Source of the DNA: Hermatobates lingyangjiaoensis | Lineage: Eukaryota; Arthropoda; Insecta; Hemiptera; Hermatobatidae | Assembly (NCBI GenBank): GCA_026182355.1 | Contig: JAPFBL010000115.1 | Coordinates: 964,001 to 1,028,000 of the forward strand | Reading direction: 5' to 3' | DNA: 64,000 nucleotides | Shown here: one piece after another, positions 36,214-47,684 of the stretch | How the letters are laid out: each line of letters begins with the position of its first letter | How positions within the stretch are numbered: position 1 is the first letter of the stretch | The notes under the pieces: generated by a model | Database searches by the model: none | Told to the model about the DNA's origin: nothing | What the model saw: the letters and a program-made list of their open reading frames with translations, nothing else | Translations under genes and position numbers: made by a program

Positions 36214-36869
36214 TAGCCTGTAAGATAACATTTTTACTTTTTTTTTTACTTTTCCTTTGTTCTACTTAGCATGAATGGGGTAACATTTTGAACTATAAAC
36301 ACAGAATCAATCTAGTATTATCGTTTGTCTATAATAATCAGGTATATCAAATAACAAATGATTCTCATATTATGCCTATAGAGCAACACGGATAAGTAAA
36401 GCCTGTAAATATTACCTGAAACCAGTACAAAACAAAAGGAAGAGCGACGCCATTCTTTGTTCGTTGTAACATTGTTATGTTAATTCATAATTTTCAGAAG
36501 TATTGGACAGATCTAAGTTATTCCTCTTGGATTGTACCCTATTTCAGTTCAATATTGAGTATCAATCTGAGATAGCGACTCACCGTTGAAATAGGTATGA
36601 CATGACCTCTTTATCATTTACAATTCAGTTTATGCAGTCATGTCTCTCAGTAACGCCATCCATTCGGTGAAACTGATTCCTCAGGTGATAGTGTTTCTTA
36701 ATATTGCAGACTTATTCTCTTTATATCTGCTAAGTTTATGCCTCAGTTTTTTTTATCAACAAAAAATTGGAAAACTAAATCATTTCTTTTACACAGTAGT
36801 CAATATCTTCTCATATCTAGTACTTTACAGAAATATGAATGGTTTCTACAGGACTACGTGTCCATAATT
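36214..36869. other. Spacer between the two inverted LINE remnants
   Basis: About 650 bp of AT-rich sequence. Frames here (for example 36640-36867) show no domain I know. The LINE copies on either side both end with 'tcaccctcaaat' plus AAT repeats, facing into this spacer. Confidence 0.45.
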
Positions 36870-37320
36870 ATTATTATTATTATCATTTGAGGGTGACTAT
36901 ATAAAAAAAAACTATTGTACTTCCCCCCTTCAGTACTAATGTACCCCAGCAATTAACTTCAGTGCCTCCAAGAATCTCAATACCTTTGCTGGGTCCAGCA
37001 GTAAAAGGTTTTCTATGGTGGTGTTGAGTATCCCGAAGCACCTAACTCTGTGCAGCAAAGTTGTTTCTGACAGTGTGAAAGTCAGCCAGCAGGTGCAACG
37101 GGTTTCGTCCTCTTCTTTACAGAATCTGTATAAACCATAATTGATAATGTCCATTGAAGCTCCCTATGTTTCGGGAGAAAGTAACTTGGATTTGCGTAAC
37201 ACCTTGGATTGGGGCTGGGATAAGAGGAGAGGATTTGGGAAGTTGAAAGGATTGTGAAACGAAGGCGATCAGGCCCAGTCCCTGCCACCTTCTTCGCCTC
37301 TTTCGTTTGTCTCTGCATAT
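36870..37320 (-). pseudogene. Decayed LINE C-terminus with CCHC-like motif, minus copy
   Basis: The minus strand reads YGLYRFCKEEDETRCTC, then CFGILNTTIENLLLLDPAKV and LRFLEALKLIAG in one frame. An overlapping frame upstream gives KKVAGTGPDRLRFTILSTSQ. The first Cys of the CxxC pair is Tyr here, and the copy at 35860 retains it. It is broken by frameshifts and 5'-truncated. The two copies converge with their 3' ends facing across 650 bp. Confidence 0.6.
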
Positions 37321-37944
37321 AGGAGGTTAACAGGGTAGTCTCTACGTGTCTATAGTACCTTGGGGAATATTTGCTATGTGTATATAGAAGTTATAGTGAT
37401 TATTGTACTGAAAACACTCGATTTATAAGGTTTTTTAGAGAGTGGATTGCATCAGAAAGTATTTTCTTTAATTTTCATTTTGTTAAGTATTCAGTAATGA
37501 ATAGGTACCGTTGAAATTTCTTCTTGAGGCAGCTTAAGCACTGAATTAAATATTTTTACGAAAACAGAATGTTCTATTTTGAGTATAAATCACTTCTAAT
37601 TTCAAAAATGTCCTGAAGACCTTAATGTAGGTGAGAGCAGCAGTTTTACTATGATAATCTTTTTCAATTTTGAAAGTAAAATACATTTAACGTTCATGTT
37701 TATGATTCCAATGAAGAACATTACAGTTGAATAAAAACTTTTACCAGAATTGACATATATATTTGAATATTTTGTAAAATTAGCATTATTGGACTATTTT
37801 TTACAATATTACTAATAAATGCTGGTAATACGTACTTTCATAACCTATCAAATTGAGTATATATCATAACTATCATAAATTATCAAACCCATTGAGTAAA
37901 TACCATAACCTACTATAGGTTTGGACTGTCAATTTACTGAAGTA

Positions 37945-38757
37945 CAGTAGAAGTCCATTAGTCCGGCATCCAATAGTCCGGAATGCCCGATAGTCCGGCA
38001 TCGCTCCGGAAAATTTTACAAATATTGTTTTTTTCCAAAAGTGTCTTTAAAGCAAATAAAAACGCTCGAGAGCTATTCCGAAGTTTTTGGGGCAGTTCGG
38101 GACCATCCGGAAGCGCTCGGTATTGTTCGCAAACAATGCAATGCCATCTGTCACAACGAAGTCAGGTGCAGTGCAGCTCTGTCATTCCATCACGAAGCGT
38201 CTTCGCCATTTTTTTGTGCTTGGTGTTTTGTGTCCTTCAGCAGTAAACGTAGCTTTACTGTTGACATTATCAACAGTGTAGTAAACCCTCAGCCTACTCC
38301 AAATCTTGAGGAAAGTGACTCGGATGCCGAAACGGAAGAAAAGGAAAAAATTAGCTGGGCAGAAGCTGCAGAATCATTAAACAAGTTTATCACTTTTCCT
38401 GAGGCTAGTACAAGCTACAGTGCTTCAGAAGTTATTGATCTGCATATAATTAGGAATAACTTTTACACTAAACGTAAAAATTCTATAAAACAAAAGGACA
38501 TTCGTGACTTTTTTAAATCTAAGTAAAATATGTTTTACATTACTTGTATATACATTATATTAAATGTATACATTTACATTATATGTAAATTAAAATAAAT
38601 TTAGTTGTATGCATTAGCGTAGTGCATTAGTACTTTATTTATTAACCTATAATTACCACCTGATCGAATGGAATTTCGGACTGCCCGATAGTCCGGAATG
38701 CCCGATAGTCCGGCACCGAGCCGGTCCCGAACGTGCCGGATTCTCGGACTTCTACTG
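37945..38757 (+). mobile_element. Internally deleted pogo/Tigger-type DNA transposon
   Basis: The terminal inverted repeats are CAGTAGAAGTCC... and ...GGACTTCTACTG, flanked by a TA target duplication (37943-37944 and 38758-38759). These are hallmarks of the Tc1/mariner superfamily and of Tigger-like members in particular. Subterminal GC-rich repeats (several 'gatagtccgg' units) lie at both ends and may be transposase-binding sites. It is 813 bp long against roughly 2-3 kb for autonomous relatives. The interior keeps only a transposase C-terminus (38041-38526). Confidence 0.88.
38041..38526 (+). pseudogene. Tigger/pogo transposase C-terminal remnant
   Basis: The 161-codon frame lies wholly inside the TIR-bounded element. 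Its second half is the recognisable part: ESDSDAETEEKEKISWAEAA, then ESLNKFITF and SYSASEVIDLHIIRNNFYTK. This resembles the acidic linker and C-terminal tail of Tigger/TIGD transposases. Residues 151-158 are QKDIRDFF, a fit to the PCNA-interacting PIP-box pattern QxxIxxFF that is known in pogo transposase. The first half has no such similarity and is probably subterminal DNA read through in frame. The HTH DNA-binding and DDE catalytic domains are missing, so it has no transposase activity. An expressed peptide is not excluded. Confidence 0.75.
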
Positions 38758-38759
38758 TA

Positions 38760-40553
38760 GTTAACTAAATATGTTTATTATTAACAATTTCTATATTTTA
38801 CTCCTCTTACTTTTGTTTCTTCCCAAAATTGTCATGTGAGACACACTCTCCTCCATTACTGCTATCTTGTGATAATACAGCAAAATTTATACTTTCAACC
38901 TCTACAATAGAGCGTGTATTAATTAATTAGCCACTAATACAAATTAGGAATGATATAAAGAAATTAGTACATGAGAGTAACTATGATAAATAATTATTAT
39001 TACAAGATTTATTTATAACATTTTTTTTTTTATAAAGTATACTGTAAAGATCGTTTAAGAATAAGCGAGGTATTAAAAGGAAGAAATGTAATTTCACGTT
39101 TCTACTGTTTTAAATTATTTTGATATTTTCTTTTAAAAAAAGAAGACACTCAAATGAATTATTCTTTATAATGTAAATCTTTGAATGAAAACAGTCCCAT
39201 TTTGAGATAAGGACCTTTTCATGATAAATAAAAAAAAAAAACGAAATCCTATTATATTGTTCCATTAATATTTTTTCTCTAAATTTTTTATGAAAAAAAA
39301 TAGCATTCAGGTTTTTAATATATTTTTAGAAAACAGTGAATTTTTTTTTTCAAACCATTTCAATAGAAAAATTCTAAAACAATATAAGAAGCATTCTTTA
39401 ATGTATACATTTCAGTCTAATATCAAACAATATACACACTTTTTTTTATTTTAATTTAACCATAAAGTAGATTATAACACCACTAAATTATCAATTTGGC
39501 TGTATTATTATTTTTTTTTTCTGATTAAACTATGTTCTTCAAAATTACCGAACTTCAGTGCAACTCTGGTAGGAATAAAGTTCATTGCTTGTTGAAAGCC
39601 CGTTTAAACGAAGTAAAACGGTTTGAGCTGTTAGACTGAGAGATAAGGTATGCTTTAAGTCATCTTTATTTGGAAATTTAAAACATGTAAATAAGTCAAA
39701 ATCTCAAGATTGAATTTTTTCACGATTACTATATGTACTTTATTTAAAGTAAAGTAAAAATAGTTTTTCCGCCTACTGTGTATTTAAAATATCTCTTGAA
39801 CAGATATCAAGGACATTAAATTACTGAAAATTTTCCTTCTTTGTTTGTTTGTTTTTTTTTTCTACAAATCAATAAAACTTTTTGTGATAAATTCTGTTGT
39901 TGATTGATTATAAGTGTCAACTGATTGCTGCAGCAGTTTCTCCAGATTTTACATGGGTAGAATCTAGACTTTGAAAAAACTACCTCGTGGAGGTCATAAT
40001 ACATTTTAGATTGATGACATGTGCTCAGATGTGCTCAGCCGATAAAAGTGAATTTCATAAACACAACTTACTTTTTTTTTTTTATTTTGTATTTTATTTC
40101 AGCATGTTCCACTGTGTATTACATGCATCATCGTCAAATTGTACGCAATACTTCATTAACATGACATTAACATATGCAATACTTTCATTAACCCTACAAA
40201 ATACTTATTTTAACTTATTTTACATTTATTCATAATTCAACAATTAATTATCTTTTTCTTAAATATCTATGCTGTACAAAAATTTACACAACATACTATA
40301 TTATCATTGTGCAGGTCGTCGACGATGGACACAATGTTTTATGACTGGAGTAAGAAACTGTATTTTAATTAATGTGGCCGATTACCATATGTGGATAAAA
40401 GGCTAAAAAAAACCCCGCCTGGGTGAAATTCAAAACTTCGAGGGCTAAAGGAGGTTGAAAAGAGCTAAATTTAGCCAGTTTCAGTCTAAATCGCCACATT
40501 ACCCGTTCAATGATTGCGACAGCTTGATGACTCTGTAAAAAGTTCTTCTGACA
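38760..40553. other. AT-rich interval with a family A end fragment
   Basis: No gene is recognised. A short inverse piece of repeat family A ('aaaatctcaagattgaattttttcacgattactat ... taaagtaaag') lies at 39682-39755. The remainder has long A/T homopolymers. Confidence 0.45.
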
Positions 40554-40566
40554 ATAAGCACATTAG

Positions 40567-40866
40567 GTTAGGCTAGGTTGCAGTGGCAGTCCCACAAGGG
40601 CCCTTTGTGATACCACACAATGAAGATTGATTCTACGGTGGGAGTCCTAAATTTTGCCTAACTCAAGTGTATTTAGAGTAGGGATCTTTAACGAGTACCT
40701 GACATCGTACAGGCTCGGGACCGACAGTTTAACGTCCTTCTCCGAGGGACGACGTGCTCAGATTGATTCACCTCCCGCGTGAATAAAACGAGGGCCAGGT
40801 GGGGATCGAACCCCGGTCCTATCAGTTTAGAGGCGAGCACGTAACCACTGAGCTAGCCTGACCCAC
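40567..40866 (-). mobile_element. tRNA-derived SINE, copy f, with 13-bp target duplication
   Basis: A full copy on the minus strand. The tail at left is TTAGG-like ('ggttaggctaggttgcagtgg'). The head at right, read on the minus strand, is 'gggtcaggctagctcagtggtt' with a good A box. The B box is 'ggggttcgatccc', the closest to consensus in the window. Flanking copies of ATAAGCACATTAG (40554-40566 and 40867-40879) form a perfect 13-bp target duplication, as expected for LINE-driven retroposition. This makes it the youngest-looking SINE here. Confidence 0.92.
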
Positions 40867-40950
40867 ATAAGCACATTAGACTAAAAACTTCTGTGGAAAC
40901 ATATTTAGTTGTAATTAGTTGTGCAATCCGTAATTGTGTGTTATTTACGC

Positions 40951-41145
40951 ATTCTGAGGTAAAATGGATAAACAGCCAAAAGTCTCCACACAAAAATGAA
41001 GTTTTATTTTACAGTAACAACGCGTTTCAAACACTTTGTGTTCATCATCAGGAAGATAAAGTGTTTGAAACGCGTTGTTGCTGTTAAATAAAACTTCATT
41101 TTTGTGTGGAGACTTTTGGTTGTTTATCCATTTTACCTCAGAATA
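40951..41145. mobile_element. Compact palindrome of PLE-type termini (GAACAC family)
   Basis: The arms of about 90 bp run from 'attctgaggtaaaatggataaac' to a centre at 'catcatcaggaagataaagtg'. The left (minus) arm retains CTGATGA-T-GAACAC...GTGTTTGAAA. The right arm keeps only the GAAACGCG side, so the palindrome centre falls inside the core hairpin region. Confidence 0.7.
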
Positions 41146-41284
41146 TTTAGTTGTACATGATAAGAATTAGGTTTCAGATCAATCAGATCTAAATATAAAA
41201 ATGATGTCATTCTTAATATCTATTCAATGTGTATTTCATTATTATTATTATTTCATTTAATATTCGCTTTGTTTGATTGTTTTT

Positions 41285-41830
41285 ACTTTACTATAAGTAA
41301 AGTATATTTATCATGAAAAAATTCTACCACAATATTTTGACAGATTTATATTTTTTGTGGTATCCAAAGTACATTTTTGACGGTTTTTTCCATCCTGTTT
41401 GTATGTATATGTGTATGCGCACGCGCACGTGTGTGTGTGTGTTTGTGTATGTTATACACAAAAGTGTATAAAGTTCCACACTTTTAAAACTAACAATATT
41501 TTTTTTTGTTAGTTTTAATTTGATTTAATTAATGTATTCCATTAATTAAATCAAAGGATAATACAATTGGCCTATTGTCACAATTGTATTGTGACATAGG
41601 CCAATACAATTTTATTGGCCATACACAATAAAAATGTGTACGTGGGTATGGGTTATTAGGTAGGTGTGTATCCAAATATCTGGGAACGTAGAATCCAGAA
41701 ACGTAAATAAATCAAATTAATATTTTATACAAAAATGGGCCACACAGTGTAGATCTACTCTATTGTACGAGATTCATGGTGGAAAGTCACATTTTTTTTC
41801 CAAAACAAGTTTTTAGACACTAAGTTAAGA
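41285..41830 (+). repeat. Repeat family A, copy 4, with three nested hairpins
   Basis: It opens with ACTTTACTATAAGTAAAGT and includes the expected 'tcatgaaaaaattc' and 'ggtatccaaagt' blocks and a GT microsatellite (41400-41450). At 41480-41625 three consecutive inverted repeats replace the usual sequence. The end part 'ggaaagtcaca...ccaaaacaagtttttagacac' matches the inner part of copies 1 and 2. Confidence 0.7.
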
Positions 41831-43269
41831 TTGTTTATATTGACTACAAATTTTTCAAATGAAATGATTGAAATAAAATTTATGTTAAGGGGTTGAATGA
41901 AAAAGTTCGAAATAATTAATGATTTAATATGAGATATAGGAATAATCAAATTCTTGAATGGAAAAAAAACGCAAATCAATCATATACTATCTGATGCTTT
42001 CCGTAATATGATAGATTTGTCTAACAAAATTCATATTTTGTCTCTCCTATTGAGGTAATTGATGTTTTTATTAATTTGACTATTACACAATCATGTGGAA
42101 TAGAAAAACTTCAAATAAAAGTTTGAACTTTGCAATCAATGAGGAATATTGATCATGCGCTTGTAAAAGATGGTAAGCAAATGGTGGAATTTAGGATTGA
42201 AAATAATGTTATTTTAATGAAATTACCACGAATGATCTCTTCCGCTGATTTCTTGAAAAGTTTCTTTCCTGATAAAGTCAGAAAGCTCTTTGCATTCTGC
42301 CTTATAGTTCCCTTCTTGTGAAAGATAGGTTCTTTAATGTTACCGCCTACTAATTCAAATATTCATGTCATAATAATACCAGAAACATCACTTTACTGCA
42401 TGTAAAATTCATTAGAAACTCTAATCTACCTTGATTTTACTTCAATTAACATTTAGAGATAAATTTTTTTTACCTGGGTTTTCATTTACGTTATTGAATA
42501 ATTTGTTAACAGTGCTTTATAGTGTTAACATATATTCCTACCTCAAACTGAATAACTTTATAACTATTGTCATTCCCTTTTCTCCCAATATTCTTCATGC
42601 TGGTCGGTGTAAGGAGTAATTGAGACATCCTCCTTTAGTACAATAATCCCTACTCGCTTCTCATGTACTTCTCAGAATTGTGTTTATCGTTTGGATTTCA
42701 CATTGAAAATGCTTCCACTAAGCTGAGTCTTTGTATGAATAATCCCAGGTCTTCCGATGATCAGCGCATTCCTACCCATTGCCATACATCCAAACTCCCA
42801 TGATTATTGATTTATCAATATAATGTATCAATATAATCATTAAATTTATCAATTTAATGATTGCTTCCGTGTCCAGGTTCTTAAACATATCCTTACTGTT
42901 AACCCATGTGTTAATTTTAAGGTTTTCTAATGATCTTCTAAAACTTTATTTTAAACTTCGTCTCAATCAAATCCATTAATTATTTTTTATTGTCTACGTG
43001 TTTATTATTTTTGCATTTTTAGCTTTATTTTGTTCTATTATTATTTTATTTATTGTGAGTTCCCAATACTACATATTGCATGGCTGTACACACTGTCTAG
43101 TTAGTTTCTGTTTACAACCCGAGCAGAGCTCATCTTCTTCTACAGATTCTGATGATGACAGACTCGAAATTCTGACGTGAGTTTTGCAGACCTTTCTCCA
43201 TGTATTTTTCCTTTTCAATCTACTTCATACTACTTTCCTTTCAAATTTACTTTTTAAAGTAATGGATAT
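41831..43269. other. Unassigned interval with a possible PLE terminus
   Basis: Several short plus frames (42130-42321, 42431-42619, 42998-43180) show no domain I can name. At 43140-43180 'gattctgatgatgacagactcgaaattctgacgtgag' has the CTGATGA ... GAAA spacing of the PLE-type cores with a poor hairpin. The preceding kilobase may therefore be a badly decayed PLE body. Confidence 0.35.
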
Positions 43270-43505
43270 TACTTTATTATAACTAAAGTATAGTGATTGT
43301 GAAAAAAAAAATGATCTCGAAATTTTGACGGAATTACATATTTTGAGGTAACAGAAGTTCGTTTTATGAAATTTCTTTCTTGATTTCTGTATGTGTGTTT
43401 GTGTGGGTGGGTGAATATATACCCAAAGTTTTGTCACGCTACGATCCAGAATCATTGATAGATCAAATTGATATTTTAAACAAAAAATGGGCCTCATAGT
43501 GTAAA
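43270..43505 (+). repeat. Repeat family A, copy 5
   Basis: It starts at a diverged 'actttattataactaaagt' terminus and runs through 'atctcgaaattttgacgg', 'aggtaacagaagttc', a short GT/GGGT tract and 'gatccagaatcattgatagatcaaattgatatttta'. It is truncated at about the same internal point as copy 3. The 90-residue minus frame across it is not a gene. Confidence 0.7.
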
Positions 43506-44496
43506 TATAACTAAAAGTTTATTGGTATTACATACATCTGAGAACTAGACAGAGCTAAAGACTGCGGCAGAGAAGAAGCTACAAGGCCGCTGCAGAGAGA
43601 TTGGTAGCAGTAAATAATAAATACGCTTCCTAAAGCAGTATATGCTGCAAAATATTCCCAACGAAATATCATTGCAAAATATATACATAAATAAAAAAAG
43701 TAAATTTTTAGCAAAAATACTAATGCAAAGTGCCTAGTTTATAAAACACATAACTGCAAAATATATGATTTGCAAAGTTTTAAAAGCAAAATGAATATTT
43801 GATGCTAGCATGAAATAGTTCACGCAAATTCTGTAAAATGAATTGCATGTAGTACGGGTGTACTACTTTGGAGGAAAAAAATATCATACATTTTAAACTA
43901 ACAAACACCAGTTATAGAAGATGATAATAGTATTTAAATGAAACAAGATTGAGTCAGTCAAAAAAAACTATGAAACCATGGTGAATAGCCAGAGTAAACA
44001 ATGTATTATTTTGTGAAATTTCTTTATGTCATAATTAACTAAATTTATAATGCTATACCATAACATTACAGTTTATCATCCTTGCTGGATATGAAGTAAA
44101 TAATTATTTTTGTGACATAGGATATTTTAGGCGTTGATTAAATAAATTATATTAAAGTGCGTTAAAGTATATGATGGGATATGGAAATGTAGTTGGGAAA
44201 TCAGATAAGGCCAGTTAATTAAATTATTTAATAATTTATATATGCAGAGGATGCTATAATAGGATCTTCGGGAAAGGAGGTCAAGATTATTAAATCGGGC
44301 ACAAAGGAGATGATAGTAATATTTAAATCTGTAGGATAACTCTATTTATGATAAACATTATCAGGTCTTAAACTGATTAAAAGTTACCATAAAACATGCA
44401 TCAGTGACAAGTAATTGTCAATGTTCAGACAAATAGTTAAATGACAATTTTAACTATATACAAGTTTGTTTTAAATTGTTTAGGAGCTTACATATG

Positions 44497-44814
44497 TTAG
44501 GTTAAGTTGCAGTGACTGTCTCACAGGAGGACATACATACGCTGTACATGGGCTGTTTGGATACCACACAATGAACATTCTAAATTGGGAGTCCTAAATT
44601 TTGCCTAGCTCAAAGGTACATAGAGTAGGAATCTTTAAAGAGTAACTGGTATCTATAGAGCTCGCAACCGATAGCTTAACGTCCTCTCAGAAAGACAATA
44701 CACTCAGATTTATTCACTTCCCAAGTAAATAAATCGAGGACCAGAGTGGGTATTGAACCCCGGACCTACCAATTCAGAAGCGAGCGCATTGCCACTGAGC
44801 TAATCTGGCCCCCC
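44497..44814 (-). mobile_element. tRNA-derived SINE, copy g (CCTAA-tailed subfamily)
   Basis: A minus-strand copy with the tail at left ('ttaggttaagttgcagtgac') and the head at right ('ggccagattagctcagtgg' on the minus strand). The body blocks are present but more diverged than in copy f. The insertion is complete at both ends. Confidence 0.88.
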
Positions 44815-45590
44815 TTTTTTTGGTTTTATTTTCCTTTTCAGTAACACTTTCGTAAAAAAGGAAAAAAATCAAGTAAAATCCGCTGAGTTATATAAGAATA
44901 TAGATTATTTGTAAATGATATATGCTTGAAGAGGCTAACATATTTTTTTATATTCACTTTAAGTGCTGTGAATCACTTTCAACGACTGTTAATGATTCAT
45001 AGTATGTAAAATAGGCTTTTCATCTTAAAATTGTTAAATTATCTATTAATAATTGACTAAAACCAACTGATGATTTCACTGTAAATCGGAAAATGTAATG
45101 ACATCTGTTAGAGTCGTCCAAATCATTTCAGTAGTGAATCATATGAATTATTTTCAGCAGAGAATGTTTATTTTAAAAATGCAGATTTATGTTGCGCCTG
45201 GAGAAACATTTGTCATGTTCACAGTTAATATTCTAGAAGCAATATTTAGTCCGTTGAATTAGATTTATGATTCTTGAGGATTTATAAATCCCTCATATGT
45301 TGAATTCAGTTGATTTTGGAAGCTAATTTGCATAAATCGCTCTCACGATATTTATCACACTGAACCAAAGCAATTAGGTCAGCCAAATCAGTGTTTCCAA
45401 ATACAATGGAACCAAATTCATTTAAACCCCATCCAACGACAACCAATTACAAAAAGATATTGCGCTTTTAATTAGTGCAAATATTTTTTCTTCAATTCAA
45501 TTTGCAACTCTATTTATTTCATTTGCTTACCAAATAACAGAAAGGATAATATTTTAATTTGTTTTTTCAGTAACTTATTGAAACTCAGTT
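44815..45590. other. Interval with no gene seen
   Basis: AT-rich sequence without recognisable coding or element termini. Confidence 0.4.
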
Positions 45591-45782
45591 ATTCATTCAT
45601 TTTAATACCAGCCAAATATCAATGAATTATTATAATTAATGAGATTCATTCAATCATATAAATATTAGCCAAACATCAATGAATTAAGATAATTAATGAG
45701 ATTCATTCATTCATTTTAATATTAGCCACTAATCAATGAATTAATATAATTAATGAGATTCATTCATTCATTTAATAGTGGC
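45591..45782. repeat. Tandem repeat, ~57-bp unit, about 3.3 copies
   Basis: Units are marked by 'gccaaatatcaatgaatta' at 45611, 45668 and 45725 and by 'aattaatgagattcattcattc'. Moderate divergence separates the units. The ATTC sub-repeats suggest slippage within the unit as well. Confidence 0.88.
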
Positions 45783-46041
45783 TAAACATAATTTGTGATG
45801 CTATAAATCTATTAGTTGATTTTAAATGAAGTTTGCGATCAATGCTGAGGTTAGTTTTTATAGATGAGTGTGATTTATTCTGTTTACGAAAAATAAGTCG
45901 AATTTGTTGATGGTACAGATATTATCACATAATAGTAGGTATTTTAAGATGCTGTGTCTGCCTGTTTTTATCGTCACATTTCGTTCATAGCACCACATTA
46001 TTTGTCGTTCATGATTTATTTTCACAAATGATATATATTAA

Positions 46042-46376
46042 TAGGTTAGGTTAGGTTAGGTTGCAGTGGCAGTTCCACAAGGGAACACACGTAGGCTGAG
46101 CATTGGCCACACTTTTTGTGATACCACACATTGAAAATTTATTTTATAGTGGGAGTCCTAAATTTTGCCTAACTCAAATGTATTTAGAGTAGGGATCTTT
46201 AACGAGTACCTGACATCTTACAGGCTCTGGACCGACGGTTTAATGTCCTTCTCCGAGGGATGACGTGATCAGATTTATTCACCTCCCGCGTGAATAATTG
46301 AGGGCCAGGTGAGGATTGAACCCCAGTCCTATCAGTTCAGACGTGAGCACGTAACCACTGAGCTAGCCTGGCCCCT
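46042..46376 (-). mobile_element. tRNA-derived SINE, copy h, with (TTAGG)4 tail
   Basis: A full minus-strand copy. The tail at left reads 'taggttaggttaggttaggttg', four units of the arthropod telomere repeat in G-strand sense, then 'cagtggcagttccacaaggg'. The head at right is 'ggggccaggctagctcagtggtt' on the minus strand, with the A box intact and a B-box-like 'ggggttcaatcc'. Confidence 0.9.
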
Positions 46377-46744
46377 TATATATGAATAAGGAATTCAAGA
46401 AATAGTTATAGAAATAGACAATTTCACCTTTCATATATGACTTAGAATGGTTATATAAATGTGGTATCAAATCCTCACTCTTACAAGTACTACTTTTGAG
46501 CACATGAGGGTATTATGAAACAGTATAATATCACTACTGAATCAGAGGTATCGAAGGAGAAACGTGGCTAGAGAGATAACCTAACGCCAAACAATAATTT
46601 GTGATAGATAATAAAACCAGGATAAAATTTTCCTGCACATAATAATTCATCATTGTAGCTAAGTGAGATAATCGTGCACAAGTACGATTCATTAATTAAT
46701 AATTAAAATGGGGAATGAGAGATAAAAATATATAAAAAGAAACA

Positions 46745-46935
46745 CATACAGAGAAAGAGAGAGTGAGTGAGAGAGAGAGAGAAAGAGAGAGAGTGAGAGA
46801 GAGAGCAAGAGTGATAGAGAGAGTGAGAAAGAGAAAGAGAGAGAGAAAGAGAAAGAGGGAGAGTGATAAGAGAGAGAATCAGAGAAGAGAGAGAGAATCA
46901 GAGAGAGAGAGAGTGAGAGAGAGAGAGAGAGAGTT
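46745..46935. repeat. Imperfect (GA)n microsatellite
   Basis: About 190 bp of GA-rich repeat interrupted by GTGA, AAGA and ATCA variants. Both overlapping frames (Arg/Glu-rich plus, Ser/Leu-rich minus) are translations of it. Confidence 0.93.
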
Positions 46936-47684
46936 CGTAAAAAATTAATAACCCTTTTGACGGTTAACTCTGAGTCTGTCGCTATGAAACTGAAGTAGAG
47001 AAGGAACACTGTTCACTCTGCCAAAGGATACCTGTGTTTTCTTTAAACTAATCAACATTTTTATCTTATATTACATTACTTAATTTTTAATTACTATAAT
47101 TTCTGTTATCATAAAATTGTTCTAAAACAATACATTTTTATGGTACAACAATTTACTGTTAAATATAATGCTAATTATGTTAAATAATTAGTTAAATTAT
47201 TTAACTAATTAGTTAAACATAATGCTAATTAACTATATAGCAGACTTCATGACAGCAGTTGACCTACTTAAGTGACCAAAAAAATGTGTTTCTGTGGTGT
47301 TTGTGTACTACAACTACCAGTTTTGACTACTGTTGAAAATACTATTTTGAATTTCATTATACGTATGACCACATCTGTATTCATAGAGAGTTTGAGACCA
47401 GTAACTTGAATCATTTGTTCGATTAATTGAAAAAAAAACTTACTAATAATTATTAAGAGTAATGAATAATTAATAATTTATTTGTATTGCATACTAACAA
47501 ATTTTGTATATAATGTAAGTAAAAGAGCTACTTATTGCATAAAAATTACTGTCTTCTTTTTATTTGGTTGTCTCTGAATTTAAGCTCTGATAAATAAAGA
47601 TGGTATTAATACTGTGTTTATGAATGGTGAGGTTATAAAGTATTATAAGCTGATGTATTTGAAAATTAATAATGAATGTTGAGT

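Noticed and set aside
40567..40866. True tRNA gene at a SINE head
   Set aside because: A and B boxes are present, but the head is joined to the shared SINE body, has a retroposition target duplication, and recurs in eight copies.
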